From contig NC_057807.1 in the NCBI RefSeq assembly GCF_018294505.1, positions 141,598,461 to 141,662,460 of the forward strand: a DNA stretch of 64,000 bases. Reading direction: 5' to 3'. Every line of letters starts with the position of its first letter. The first letter of the stretch is position 1. A model generated the notes under the pieces. The model ran no database searches. It had not been told where the DNA came from and worked only from the letters and a program-made list of their open reading frames with translations. Made by a program: the position numbers and the translations under genes. Shown in pieces: positions 46,076-57,743 of the stretch. This DNA comes from Triticum aestivum (taxonomy: Eukaryota > Streptophyta > Magnoliopsida > Poales > Poaceae).

Positions 46076-47466
46076 TGATAACCCACATGTATAGGGGATC
46101 GCAACAATTTTCGAGGGTAGAGTATTCAATCCAAATTTATTGATTCGACACAAGGGGAGCCAAAGAATATTCTCAAGTATTAGTAGTTGAGTTGTCAATT
46201 CAGCCACACCTGGCTAACTTAGTATCTGCAGCAAAATATTTAGTAGCAAAGTAGTATTGAAGTAACGGTAACGGTAGCAAAAGCAAGAGTAGTAGTTTTG
46301 TAGTAATTGTAACAGCAGCAATAGTAGAGTAACTAAGCAAAGAGCAATATGTGAAAAGCTCGTAGGCATTGGATCAGTGATGGATAATTATGTCGGATGC
46401 GATTCCTCATGTAAGGGTTATAACATAGGGTGACATAGAACTAGCTCCAGTTCATCAATGTAATGTAGGCATGTATTTTGAATATATTCATACATGCTTA
46501 TGGAAAAGAACTTGCATGACATCTTTTGTCCTATCCTCCCATGGCAGCGGGGTCCTAATGGAAACTAAGGGATATTAAGGCCTCCTTTTAATAGAGTACC
46601 GGACCTAAGCATTAACACATAGTGAATACATGAACTCCTCAAACTACGGTCATCACCGGTAAGTATCCCGATTATTGTCACTTCGGGGTTAACGGATCAT
46701 AACACATGGTGACTATAGACTTGCAAGATAGGATCAAGAACTCACATATATTCATGAAAACATAATAGGTTCAGATCTGAAATCATGGCACTCGGGCCCT
46801 AGTGACAAGCATTAAGCATAGCAAAGTCATAGCAACATCAATCTCAGAACATAGTGGATACTAGGGATCAAACTCTAACAAAACTAACTTGATTACATGG
46901 TAAATCTCATCCAACCCATCACCGTCCAGCAAGCCTACAATGGAATTACTCACGCACGGCGGTAAGCATCATGAAATTGGTGATGGAGGATGGTTGATGA
47001 TGACGATGGCGACGAATCCCCCTCTCTGGAGCCCCGAACGGACTCCAGATCAGCCCTCCCAAGAGAGTTTAGGGCTTGGCGGCGGCACCGTATTGTAAAA
47101 TGCGATGAATCTTTCTCTTTGATATTTTTCCCCGCGAACGTGAATATATGGAGTTGGAGTAGAGGTCGGTGGAGCTTCAGGGGGCCCACGAGGCAGGGGG
47201 CGCGCCCTAGGGGGCGCCCCACCCTTGTGGACAGGGTGTGGGCCCCCTGATGTTGATTCTTTCGCCAATATTTTTTATTAATTCCAAAAAGTTGCTCCGT
47301 GGATTTTCAGGTCATTTCGAGAACTTTTATTTCTGCACAAAAATAACACGATGGCAGTTCTGCTGAAAACAGCGTCAGTCCGGGTTAGTTACATCACATC
47401 ATGCAAGTTAGAGTGCAAAACAAGGGCAAAAGTGTTTGGAAAAGTAGATACAACGGAGACGTATCA
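46076..47466 (-). repeat. 3' LTR of element F
   Basis: 1391 bp. On the minus strand it starts TGATACGTCTCCG and ends ACATGTGGGTTATCA. GC-rich block 47170-47250. No gene is supported; the frames at 46950-47250 reflect the GC-rich block. Confidence 0.86.
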
Positions 47467-47480
47467 ACTCCCCCAAGCTT
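47467..47480 (-). other. Polypurine tract of element F
   Basis: The minus strand reads AAGCTTGGGGGAGT just before the LTR start TGATACGTC. Confidence 0.85.
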
Positions 47481-49495
47481 AAAACTTTGCTTGTCCTCAA
47501 GCAATTCAGTTGAGAAACTGAAAGTGATAAAGAAAAACTTTTACAAACTCTGTTTGCTCTTGTTGTTGCAAATATGTAAAGCCATCATTAAGGTTTTCAG
47601 CAAAGATTATGAACTAACCATATTCACAATAGCACTTAGGTCTCATGTTTACTCATATCAATGGCATAATCAACTAGCGAGCAATAATAATAAATGTCGG
47701 ATGACAACACTTTCTCAAAACAATCATAACATGATATAACAAGATGGTATCTCGCTAGCCCTTTCTGAGACCGCAAAACATAAATGCAGAGCACCTTTAA
47801 AGATCAAGGACTGACTAAACATTGTAATTCATGGTAAAAGAGATCCAGTCATAGTCATACCCAATATAAATTAATAGTAATGCATGCAAATGACAGCGGT
47901 GCTCTCCAGCGGGTGCTTTTTAATAAGAGGGTGATGACTCAACATAAAAGCAAATAGATAGGCCCTTCGCAGAGGGAAGTAGGGATTCGTAGATGTGCCA
48001 GAGCTCGGTTTTGAAATAGAGATAAATAACATTTTGAGCGGTATACTTTCACTATCAACATAACAACTGAGAGATCTCGATATCTTCCATGCTACACACA
48101 TTATAGGTGGTTCCCAAATGGAATGGTAAAGTTTACAATCCCCCACCACCAACAATCATCAATCCATGGCTTGCCCGAAACAACGGTTGCCTCCAACTAA
48201 CAACAATCCTGGGGGAGTTTTGTTTGCAATTATTTTGATTTGATTTGAGCGTGGGACTGGGCATCTCGGTGACTAGCTATTTTCTCGTGAATGAGGAGCG
48301 GAGTCCACTCCTCTTGAGAATAACCCAACTAACATGGAAGATACAGACAGCCCTAGTTGATACATGAGTTGTTCGAGCATACAAAACAAAATTTCATTTG
48401 AAGGTTTGGAGTTTGGCACATACAAATTTACTTGGAACGGCAGGTAGATACCGCATATAGGAAGGTATGGTGGACTCATATGGAATAACTTTGGGGTTTA
48501 TGGAGTTTGGATGCACAAGCAGTATTCCCGCTTAGTACAAGTGAAGGCTAGAAAGAGACTGGAAAGCGACCAACTGGAGAGCAACAATAGTCATGAACAT
48601 GCATTAAAATTAATCAACACCGACTGCAAGCATGAGTAGGATATAATCCACCATGAACATAAATATCGTGAAGGCTATGTTGATTTTGTTTCAACTACAT
48701 GCGTGAACATGTGCCAAGTCAAGTCACTTGAATCATTCAAAGGAGGATACCACCCTATCATACCACATCACAACCATTTTAATAGCATGTTGGCATGCAA
48801 GGTAAACCATTATAAGCTCCTAGCTAATTAAGCATGACATAAGCAACTATAATCTCTAATTGTCATTGCAAACATGTTTACATAATATGCCGAATCAAGA
48901 ACGATGAACTAATCATATTTACAAAAACAAGATAGGTCGAGTTCATACCATCTTCTCTCATCTCAATTATTCCATCATATATCGTCATTATTGCCTTTCA
49001 GTTGCACGACCGAACGATGTGGATAATAATAATAGTGCACGTGCATTGGACCAAGCTGGAATCTGCAAGCATTCAATTCAAGGGAGAAGACAAGGTAATA
49101 TGGGCTCTTGGTTAAATCAACAATCATGCATATGAGAGCCACTCAACATTTTCATCATGGTCTTCTCCTCTCACCCCCAAAGAAAAGAAATAAAACTATT
49201 TACACGGGAAAGCTCCCAACAAGCAAAAGAAGAACGAGAAATCTTTTTGAGTTTTCTTTTAATTACTACTACAAGCATGGAAAGTAAACTAGCTAAAAGC
49301 TACAACTAATTTTTTTGGTTTTTCTTAAGGTTATTCAAACACACAAGAAGAAAGCTAGAAGAAGAAAATAAACTAGCATTGATAGTACAATGAAAAAGTA
49401 TGAGAACCGACAACTAGAATGAGTGTGTGAACATGAATGTAATGTCGGTGAGAAATACGTACTCCCCCAAGCTTAGGCTTTTGGCATAAGTTGGT
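47481..49495 (-). other. Non-coding 3' region of element F
   Basis: About 2 kb of A/T-rich sequence with no sustained frame, between the ORF and the PPT. A second CCCCCAAGCTTAGG-like purine tract (minus) at about 49462-49477, just after the ORF, resembles the PPT at 47467. Confidence 0.65.
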
Positions 49496-50523
49496 CTATG
49501 CCCATGGATGGCGTGGTGGATATCCTAAGTTGTAACTGGGGTCGTACTGAGATGCAGCAGCCATTGCCTCATGAGCTGCAGCTTGGAGGCGAGCTGCCTC
49601 CGTCCTCCTCTCATACTCGTTTGCCTCCTCCCTGGTGATAACATATCTTCCTTTTGCCTGATAATCAAAGAAGGCAGGAGCAGGGAGAGTAATATGGACA
49701 ACACGACGTCTGTCAAAGATTAGTTGATACTGGAGGATTTGTTCATTCCTCTCAAAAAAAATGATGGCTAACCATTGCATTATAATCTAAATAAGCGGGA
49801 GGCAACCCCCTATCATTTTCATGTGCGGGTATACCAAGATAGTTAGCCACACGGGTTGCATAAATCCCTCCAAACAAGTCTCCATCTAAACCATTGTTAT
49901 GCAACCTACGTGCAACAATTGCCCCCAAGTTATATTGTTTATCACCTAATACATCACTCTTGAGAACTCTAAGATCCGGAACACACATGTGACAAGCTTC
50001 ATCTTTAACGTTAATGCATCTGCCTATGAAGAGAGCAAAATAATGTATAGCAGGAAAATGAATGCTCCCTAAGGTAGCTTGTGCTATTTCTATAGATTCT
50101 CCCACAGTGATACTACAAGAAAGTCTATATTTTCAGATTTACGAGGTTCATTAACACTACCCCACTTCGGGAGTTTACAACCGGTAGTACAATCTTCTAG
50201 GTCCATGGTATATGATTTATCATAAAGATCAAACAGGACATTGTGAGAATTGCGCGAAGATGTAAATTTAAACCTTCTCACAAAGGAATCAGTCAAATGG
50301 TAGTATTGAGGGAACTTATCTTGCATGAAGTCCTCAAGATCAGCATTACGCACATATGCATCAAATTCATCCTTGATGCCCGCTTTGACCATAAACTCCT
50401 CTGACGGCCATTCACAAGGCCGAACGTAAGCTTCCCTCGGTGGTTCATCGTCCTGCTCACGTATTGTGAGCCTGGGTCCTTGCTTCCTTGAAGAACCACC
50501 TTGGTACATTTTCCTAGACATAT
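49496..50523 (-). pseudogene. ATHILA-type ORF of element F
   Basis: Starts at MSRKMYQGGSSRKQGPRL (about 50523). It continues with WPSEEFMVKAGIKDEFDAYV, LTDSFVRRFKFTSSRN and DLEDCTTGCKLPKWGSVNEP. After a frameshift near 50110 it resumes with IEIAQATLGSIHFPAIHYFA and VARRLHNNGLDGDLFGG. A second shift in an A-run near 49755-49763 leads to LQYQLIFDRRRVVHITLP and ends PPRHPWA. The content and downstream position fit the ATHILA ORF family of plant Athila elements (Pfam ATHILA). The function is unknown; I see no signal peptide or membrane helix. Confidence 0.72.
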
Positions 50524-51308
50524 TTCTTCCTCTGAAAATCTCTGAAATTTTTAGTAACTCAAAATAAAAGTGAACCAAACTCAACAAAATTGATAGCAAC
50601 TACTCCCACAAGTGCCTAGAGACTATAGCATGCATTAGAACTACTTGGGACCAAATAAATTTGACATGCAAGTTCAAGAACAGGGTCACCTAAACAACAA
50701 AAATTTGCAATGAATAAAGAAGTAGAACAAAAACTAATTGGACCATTGGAGGAGTCACATACCAAAGAACAATCCCCCAAAGCAGTTTTGTGAATGGAGC
50801 TTTGAGCAAGGAGATCGAAAATGGCAGCAAGAAGAGCTAGAACTCGTGCTTGAGCTGGATAGTGATTTTTTGGAAGGAAGAAGAAGTGTGTGGGTGCAGG
50901 AATAAGTGGAGGAGTGCCACCATGGGCCCATGAGGCAGGGGGGCGCACCCAGGGGGCTAGGACGCACACCTGACCCTCGTGGCCAAGTGCTTGCTCCCCC
51001 TGTTGTGTTTTCAATGCCAGATATTCTCAAATATTCCAGAAAAAATTATATTTAATTTTCAGGGCATTTGGAGAACTTTTATGTTCGGGGTATTTTTTAT
51101 TGCAAGGATAATTTAGAAAACAGTCAGAAAATACTAATTTTGCTTTGTTAAACCTAAATAACAGAAAGTAAAAGAATGGTGCAGAAGGTTGTGCCTTCTA
51201 ACTTCATCCATCTCATGATCATCAAAAGGAATCTACTAAAAAGGTTGATCAAGTCTTGTTAACAAACTCATTCCGAATAACATGGGACCGGAGAAATTTC
51301 GAATAACA
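50524..51308 (-). other. Non-coding block between protease and ATHILA-type ORF of element F
   Basis: Contains a GC-rich segment (50930-51000), a C/T-rich stretch and A/T-rich flanks. The place where RT-RNaseH-INT would stand in a complete element holds only this 0.8-kb spacer. An intron-like or leader role for the downstream ORF is possible but not shown. Confidence 0.55.
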
Positions 51309-51892
51309 CTAGGTTACCTCAACAGGGATATGCACATCCCCAATAATAAGAATATCATATTTCTTCTTGACAGTAGGAAGTGGAAATTCAAAACCTCCAA
51401 GAATAATAGTTGGAATTTTTCCAATAGAATTGATGCTATGAACTTGAGGTTTTTTCCTCGGAAAGTGTACCGTATGCTCATTACCATTAACATGAAAAGT
51501 GACATTGCCTTTATTGCAATCAATGACAGCCCCTGCAGTATTCAAAAAGGGTCTACCAAGGATAATCGACATACTATCATCCTCGGGAATATCAAGAATG
51601 ACAAAGTCCGTTAAGATAGTAACGTTTGCAACCACAACAGGCACATCCTCACAAATACCAACAGGTACAGCAGTTGATTTATCGGCCATTTGCAAAGATA
51701 TTTCAGCAGGTGTGAACTTATTCAATTCAAGTCTACGATATAAAGAGAGAGGCATCACACTAAGACTGACTCCAAGATCACATAAAGCAGTTTTAACATA
51801 GTTTCTTTTAATGGAGCATGGTATAGTTGGTACTCCTGGATCTCCAAGTTTCTTAGGTATTCCACCCTTAAAAGTATAATTAGCAACCATGG
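51309..51892 (-). pseudogene. Element F protease fragment
   Basis: The minus frame includes VKTALCDLGVSLSVMPLSLY (active site D-L-G-V; Athila enzymes usually have D-L-G-A), TDFVILDIPEDDSMSIILGR and PFLNTAGAVIDCNKGNVTF. It ends at a natural-looking stop after DILIIGDVHIPVEVT. The 5' part is separated by the insertion of B at 51893. Confidence 0.82.
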
Positions 51893-52821
51893 TGTCGGGG
51901 AAGCTGATCCGCAAACACCTATGGGGACCGGCGGACCGAGCCCCTTTCGGTTCGGCAGAGGGCGGAGGTCGCACGAAGAGCGGATCGAGGCAGTGCACAC
52001 GAGCAGTTTACCCAGCTTCGGAGCTCTCCGAAGAGATAACACTCCTACTGCTGCTTGTTTTGTATATTCAGTGTTCGTGCTCGGGAGCGATGAACGCTAC
52101 CAGATCGAGCGTGGGAGTGTGCTAGCTTCGAATGAGTCGAACCCTTTCTACGTTGCGCATGGGCCTCCTTTTATATGTTCAAGGGGTCACCGACAGGTGG
52201 CAACGTAGGCTAGAGGGGTAAAAATGGAAAAAGAATGTGGTAGGTACAACTACCTCTACTGTAGCCACAGTGTATCCTACCTAACCCTGACGGCAGGGGA
52301 CAAGGGCATTGAATGCCCGTCGGACTCGCCTAAACAGTGCAAAGAGTGACCGTTAGGAGCGCCACCATTCGCCACAATGGCCTCTTCGTGTCAGCGCCGC
52401 TGGCCACCATGCACCGCTGGCTGCACAGCCTTCCGCCACGCGTGCCTAGAAGGGTCCCAGGGCGACACGTTGGCGGATGTGCTGGAGCCTGGGCGCGGAG
52501 TGACCGCTTGCCGCGGGCGCTAGCTTGTCGGACCCGGGAGCTTGTCACTCACCGTGCCTTGCCGGGACGCGTGGTGCGCCGCGGCAAGTGTTCTTGAGAT
52601 GCCTTGGTTGGCCTTCCCGGCAAGCTCCTCTTGCCGGGGCCTTCTCTTCTCATCTTGAATGCTTTGTTCTTGAGTGGCTTCCTGGCAAGCTCCTCTTGCC
52701 GGGGTCTTGTCTTCTGAAGAGTCATGGAGGATCTTGGCGGTGACCTGGCGAGCCCTGCCGCGGGGTGCTGCAACTGCCCGTGCACAAGTTCGGGGTACTA
52801 GGGTACCTCTACTCTAGTGCA
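51893..52821 (-). repeat. 3' LTR of element B
   Basis: 929 bp, plus strand TGTCGGGGAA to CTCTAGTGCA. Aligns with the A LTR but without the MITE; the single empty MITE site lies near 52601-52610 (CCTTGGTTGG). TATA box (minus) at 52167-52177. CTTGCCGG-type words form inverted pairs at 52616-52640 and 52680-52702. Confidence 0.9.
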
Positions 52822-53201
52822 CCGAGAGGACCCCCGGGCCTGGGCCACACACGGTGCCAAGCGCGGTTGGGCCAGGCCCAAAACAGGGCACGGGCACACG
52901 CGGCCTGGTCGTGCCGTTTCCTACTCCGCATCCAACGCGCCCTCCCCGAACGGCACGCGTTGATTGCGGCATCGTGGGAGAGATCGTGGGGTATTCTTTA
53001 TTCGGGAAAAGCGCAACGTTCGCTTCCCGCTCTTTATAAGCAGGGGAAACAGGGGCAGTTCCCCCACCTTCGCCATCTTGCTGCTGCAATCCCAGAAATC
53101 TCCGCCGCTCCCCTCCGCTTCCAAAGCCGAAAGAGAGCAGCGCTCCGCCCCCGTTGCCGCCGCCACCACCTGCGCCGTCGATCTCTTCCACCGCCTCCAC
53201 C
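52822..53201 (+). promoter_or_regulatory. Promoter and leader of the antisense gene in element B
   Basis: Between the LTR and the ATG. TTTATAAG at 53033-53040 is a good TATA box about 162 bp before the ATG, followed by a C-rich leader. The ATG context CCACCATGGCT is favourable. Because this lies inside the element, just beyond the 3' LTR and opposite to it, the antisense gene appears to have its own promoter rather than using the LTR. Confidence 0.62.
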
Positions 53202-54539
53202 ATGGCTCCGAAAGCCGCAAAGGGGAAGGCCGCGAAGACTGCGGCTGCGAAAGCCGTGAAGTCGACCGAAGCGCAATGGCTCGAGGCGCTGCGGAAGGAG
53301 CGGGCTACCTTCCCCCCTGAGCTCACCGCAAAGGAGCTGAGGGATTGGTACTATCTCTTCTGGGCGACGGAGACACGAGCGCATCTGCGCACGAAGGTAC
53401 TCTCCGCCGTCACTTTGCAAGAAGCTCCAGTTGGCGGGTACCCTTTCTTTGTCGTTTTCTTCTACTGCGGGCTCTGCCCACCCTTCTCTGATTTCTTCTG
53501 CGACATAATGAACACCTACGGGTTCCGCCTCCTTGATTTCACCACCAACGCTGTCTTGACCATGGCAGTTTTCGCCCATCTATGCGAAAACTTTGTCGGA
53601 ATCCACCCCAACGTAGCCCTCTTCCGCCACTTCTTTATGCCTCGTGTCGACAGAGGGGAGACTCTTGCCGGAGGGATAGCTTGGATCTCACGGGCCGGCA
53701 AGAAGGAGACCTATCTGGAGGGGGAGCTCCGCAGCAAATGGGATGAGTGGAGAGCAGATTGGTGCTGGGTTGTAGAGGAGAACCCGCAGCCGTTCACCGC
53801 CCTGCGCCAAACCCCAGCAGTGTGTGGTAATGACTGGAGCGCTCTGTCTGCGGACGACGACAAGTTGAAGATCGCCACCACCCGGATCTTGCGTCTTAGA
53901 CTTGCCGGGATGACCGTAGGCGCTGTCGGCGCAGATTACCTTCGCCGCCGCATCGCCCCTCTGCAGGCGAGGGGGAGACCGGCCTGGGAATTTGGAGGCC
54001 CGGCAGATATCATGAGGTTGCGCCCGGGCCTCAATTACAATTTCACCATGCTGGAGCTTGACGGGATACTCAAGGAGACATTCAAGCACGACCCACAGCA
54101 CCCCGAGTGGTTCAGGTTGCCGGCGGGCGTTGTTCCTTTGTGCAATAACTCCTCGCGCGACCGCATCTGCGCGATGATGCCACTGTGCGACTCGCACGGG
54201 ATCATCCCCACTTGGCAAGAACCTGCCGACGACGTCGTGCAGCAGTTCTTCGACGGCCTAGTGGAAGTGGCGGTAAATGCTGACGAAAAGAAGCTCCTCA
54301 CCCGCGACACCACCGACCAAGAGATGGAACGCATCGCCACCAGGGCGGAAGAGGCAGCGGCAGCCGCAGCCGCGGGTGAATTTGGGTTCACAGTAGAGGA
54401 AGCAGACGCAACGTTGGTGACGAGCCTTGCCGAACGGGAGTGGCCTGAAGACGAAGAAGAGCTCGCCGCGCCTGACGCCGAATCGAGCGAGCCCGCCGAG
54501 GGTGCGAGCGGTCCGCCATCTCCGAGCAGCTTGCCGTGA
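53202..54539 (+). CDS. Antisense ORF 1 of element B, intact (Transposase_28-type)
   Basis: Complete 445-codon ORF from ATG 53202 to TGA 54537-54539. Begins MAPKAAKGKAAKTAAAKAVK (basic, Ala/Lys-rich). Then comes the region matching Transposase_28-type grass proteins: TFPPELTAKELRDWYYLFWA, GGYPFFVVFFYCGLCPPFSD, FVGIHPNVALFRHFFMPR, WRADWCWVVEENPQPF. A segment with RLRPGLNYNFTMLELDGILK and an Ala/Glu-rich tail follow. The start is the first ATG, in a strong context, downstream of a TATA box. The same ORF in A has one nonsense codon. The role is unknown. In Tat elements such antisense genes recur across species, which suggests a function for the element or past capture of a host gene. I see no nuclease or transposase motif. 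Confidence 0.8.
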   Translation: MAPKAAKGKAAKTAAAKAVKSTEAQWLEALRKERATFPPELTAKELRDWYYLFWATETRAHLRTKVLSAVTLQEAPVGGYPFFVVFFYCGLCPPFSDFFCDIMNTYGFRLLDFTTNAVLTMAVFAHLCENFVGIHPNVALFRHFFMPRVDRGETLAGGIAWISRAGKKETYLEGELRSKWDEWRADWCWVVEENPQPFTALRQTPAVCGNDWSALSADDDKLKIATTRILRLRLAGMTVGAVGADYLRRRIAPLQARGRPAWEFGGPADIMRLRPGLNYNFTMLELDGILKETFKHDPQHPEWFRLPAGVVPLCNNSSRDRICAMMPLCDSHGIIPTWQEPADDVVQQFFDGLVEVAVNADEKKLLTRDTTDQEMERIATRAEEAAAAAAAGEFGFTVEEADATLVTSLAEREWPEDEEELAAPDAESSEPAEGASGPPSPSSLP

Positions 54540-56941
54540 ACGCAGCCCCCAGCGCAGCCAAGAAGGCGCCTCCGCAGGGCCGGGGACGCAGCAGGGCGGC
54601 AAGTGAGCCAGCAGCCGCAGCGCCGCGCGACGCGCTCCGCCGCGGCAGCAACTGGATCAGGGTCGTCTCAGGCCGCCGCCGCAGTCCCCGCCAAGCGGCC
54701 AAGGGATCCCACTCCTCCACCTCGTCACGCCGGGGGTGGGCCGAACTTCGACCTCTCTGCGCTCAGCTCCGACGAGGAGGAAGAAGAAGAGTAAGATTCC
54801 CTTGTTGTTCTTGTAGTTCTTCAACTTGCTATTCTTGTCTTGCATCTGATCTGATCCTCCATGGACTCTCCCTTTTCAGGACTCTGGCCCAGAGGGCGGC
54901 GAAGAGGGCCAAGGCTCCGGTGGTCACCATCGAGGACGAACCCACTGCGACGGCAGGAGGCGCGCCCGAGATCACCTTGCCGGATCAGGCCACCACTCCG
55001 CAGAGCAGCCCCCAGCGCAGCCCCCAGCGTAAGTACATGTTTTACTTTTTGCTTCTGGGCACGCGCGGTCAATCTTTTCCTTTGTTGACATCTGATCGCT
55101 GGTTTGTTTGTGCAGGAGCAGAACAACTTTATTAGGAGGGCGTGGTGATCACCTCCGATTCGTCGTCTGCTTCGACTACGCCGCCAAGGGCGGACTCCCC
55201 GGTAAGGAAGCGTTCCCCGGCAAGGGAACGATCTCCGGCAAGAGAGGAGTCTCCGGCAAGGGAGGAGTCTCCGGCAAGGGGCGGCACCAGTTAGCCTCCG
55301 GTGGTGGAGCCCGCGACAGCGGATCACAGCACAGGTAGTTTTTCTTGCCCTAAACTTCCCTTGTGTTCTTCTGCCGATTTTTCTCTTTGAGTGCTTGTTT
55401 GATTTCTTCTTCTTCTCCGGCTGTCAGATCCACCCCCCACGGATCTGATGGAGACCGAGGCGGGCGGCGAGGAGGGTGCACGCGGCAATACTGACGATGC
55501 CGCGGCCACCGGAGAAGGAGCCGGTGCTGAGGTGCCCGCCGGCGAAGAGGCCACCAGGGCTGCCGTCGAGGGAGCCGGCGAGGGATCCGGCGATCGCACT
55601 GACGGCCCTGAGGCCGCAGGAGCGCCAGGCGCTGCACCGACCGCCGATCCCTCCGCTGCTGCCGCAGCGCCAGACTCCGAGGAGTCCCAGCCCGGCGTCT
55701 ATCTGAAGGCCGGCGAGGGCATCTTCATCAAGCTCCCCTGGGCATCAAGCTCCAGGGCGCCAGTGGAAGGAGAAACTCTGGATGGAGAAGTGCTTGCCTC
55801 CGCCGGGTTGTCAATCGTCGACGCGCCGGGAAGCAGCAACGAGCCTAAGGAGGAGCGGCTGCTACGGAGGCTGCTAGCGCTCTACCGCGCCCGCCATGCC
55901 AAGTTGGAGTCCAGGGAAGCGCTCGTCGCGAAGGCGAGCATGGACATAGAGAAGCACGCGGAGGAGCTCCGAGGTCTCCGCCAGGAAACTCTCCGGGCTT
56001 TGGCGGAGGAGCGGGAGCAGCTTGCTGAGGAGCGGAAGGCCTTCCTTCTCGAGAAGGCCGAAGCTGAAGAGCAGCAGCGGCTCGCCGGTGAGAAGCTGCA
56101 GGCGCAAGAAGGCGAACTAGCTCAGCGCAAAGTGAACCTTGACAGCCACGAGGAGGAGCTTGCCGTGCGTGAGCAGGCACTTGGCGGGTCGCTCTAAGAA
56201 GCAAATGATGCGGCTGCGGCTGCCGAAACCGCCAAGAAGGAATTGGAGGTAAGGGTGGAGCAGCTGGAGGCGGATCTGAAGGCGGGCGGCGAAGAGCTTG
56301 CCGCGCTCAAGCTGGAGCGCGAGAAGGACGCCCATGCCCATGGTGAGCTGCTGGGCCAACTTGCCGAGACGGGCAAGGAGCTGAGCGTCGCCAAGGATTC
56401 CAACGCCGATCTGGCGCTGAAGCTGGCCACCCTGACGGAGACGTCAGACGGCGCCAAGAAGCGGGAGGCAGACTTGAAGAAGGAAATCGAGGCCAACGAG
56501 GCGCTGTTGACGAAGGCCGCCGAAACCCAGAATCTTCTCAGAGATACTGTGGAGCTCTGGACGGAGGGCCTCGTGAACATCGCTGCGGTCATCGATGAAG
56601 AGCTGGTGCAACTGGGGGTGGAAGGCTTCGGATATTCCTCCGACGAGAACCTCCAGCCTAGCGTCAAGCTCACTCTGTTCTTCAAGGGCGTGGCGACGGC
56701 CCTCCAGCAACTCCGCGAAAGGATCCCAAAGCAGCTGGCCGACGAGTCGCGCTCGATTTGTGCCGGAGTTCTAGAGAAGGTGCTGGTGAAGGTGGCCTTC
56801 CGCAACCCAGGGCTCAACCTCACCAACGTCCTCAAGAGGCTGCCGGCGGATGCTGATCTTGACGCACTCAAGGCCCTCGTCGCACCCATTGTGAACAGGG
56901 TGAACGAGGTCAAGAGGGTTGACGGCGGTCGCGTAGATTAG
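54540..56941 (+). pseudogene. Antisense ORF 2 of element B, four exons, coiled-coil protein
   Basis: Same frame as ORF 1 beyond its TGA. Exons are 54540-54790, 54880-55028, 55116-55334 and 55428-56941, with GT-AG introns of 89, 87 and 93 bp. Exon 3 is exactly 219 bp, as in A. It encodes an RNA-binding-like RSP/REESP repeat region (55200-55280), a long coiled coil (55860-56540) and a C-terminal region (LNLTNVLKRLPADADLDALK). Stops: TAG 55133-55135 (Gln in A), TAG 55292-55294 (Glu in A), TAA 56195-56197 (Gln in A) and the probable natural TAG 56939-56941. It may be the C-terminal part of one gene with ORF 1 or a separate gene. Confidence 0.66.
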
Positions 56942-57743
56942 GCCGTCTGTTTTCTTCTTTTCTTGCCGCTGCCAGTCATGTCATGGGAACACTTTATTAG
57001 AGGCGTGACAAGTTACTTTTGTAATATAACTCTATCTTAGGTAATAATTGCTGTGTTACTTCCTTTACTCGACTCTTGGCTTTGTATGTTTCTGCCCTAC
57101 GCTTTCTAGGGAAACTTGTCGGCGCATGCACCCTTGCCGCGAGCGCCGAGTGCGGAACTTCAGCAGCCTGCTGGCGGGGCCGCTACCGGCAAGCAACCTT
57201 GTCGCAACTAGTCGCAGCTCGCTTAAGTTGTTGAGCAGACTCGAAACAAAGTAAGGGCGCAACTAGCTGCGAGTTGGTTCCTTCGCGCATAGGTTTTCCA
57301 TACAAAGCGCGGTCGTTCAAGGGAAATAACTTAAAATTTTAAAAACTGATTGCTCAAACTTTGGCAACATAGCTTTTCTGTTGTTTGCTTCCCGGCAAGA
57401 CGAAACTTTCTTGAACGGCCCGGCCAACACCATTATCTCCTCCTTCCCCCCCGGCAAACCTTGTGGGCGAGGGAACCTTTCTGCTTTTGAGGAAGATACA
57501 GAAGAAGGAAATTATGATATGGAGCCCTACGGCTCGTTATTGCTTAGCGGAGGCAGGTGCTGCACAAGATGTCAGATAGCATATGCGAAAAAAGAGAATG
57601 CATGAAATCGACAGGATTGTGCAAAGCACATGAGCTTTATTTATGCACGGGGTCTGCGCCCGGCTTTGTACAAAGGATTACATGCAACAGCGGCAAGACT
57701 TGTACAAAAGGTGGTTGCCGGAAAAGCTTCCGGCAACCGCGCC
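56942..57743. other. Convergent 3' region of element B
   Basis: Non-coding interval between the antisense gene and the integrase end; it is the gap-free version of 3969-4768 in A. It contains A/T-rich parts and CCGGCAAG words. Poly-A signals for both transcripts are expected here, but none is clear. Confidence 0.6.

Larger units (their letters stand above)
46076..51892 (-). mobile_element. Element F: Athila-type, apparently non-autonomous, interrupted by B
   Basis: Minus strand, from right: protease fragment ending in a stop (51309), non-coding block, ATHILA-like ORF (49496-50523), long non-coding 3' region, PPT, 3' LTR (46076-47466). Neither RT, RNase H nor integrase lies between protease and the ORF. 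The 5' LTR and gag must lie right of B, outside the window. It resembles Sabrina/WHAM-type Triticeae elements. Left flank GCGGG (46071-46075). Confidence 0.82.

Noticed and set aside
51888..52826. 51893-52821 as an isolated solo LTR
   Set aside because: No 5-bp duplication flanks it (CATGG versus CCGAG), and it is directly followed by the antisense gene and pol of B, so it is B's 3' LTR.
53202..54539. Antisense ORF 1 as a DNA transposase
   Set aside because: The Pfam name Transposase_28 is historical. No DDE/D triad, zinc finger or terminal repeats are seen, and the gene is part of a gypsy element.
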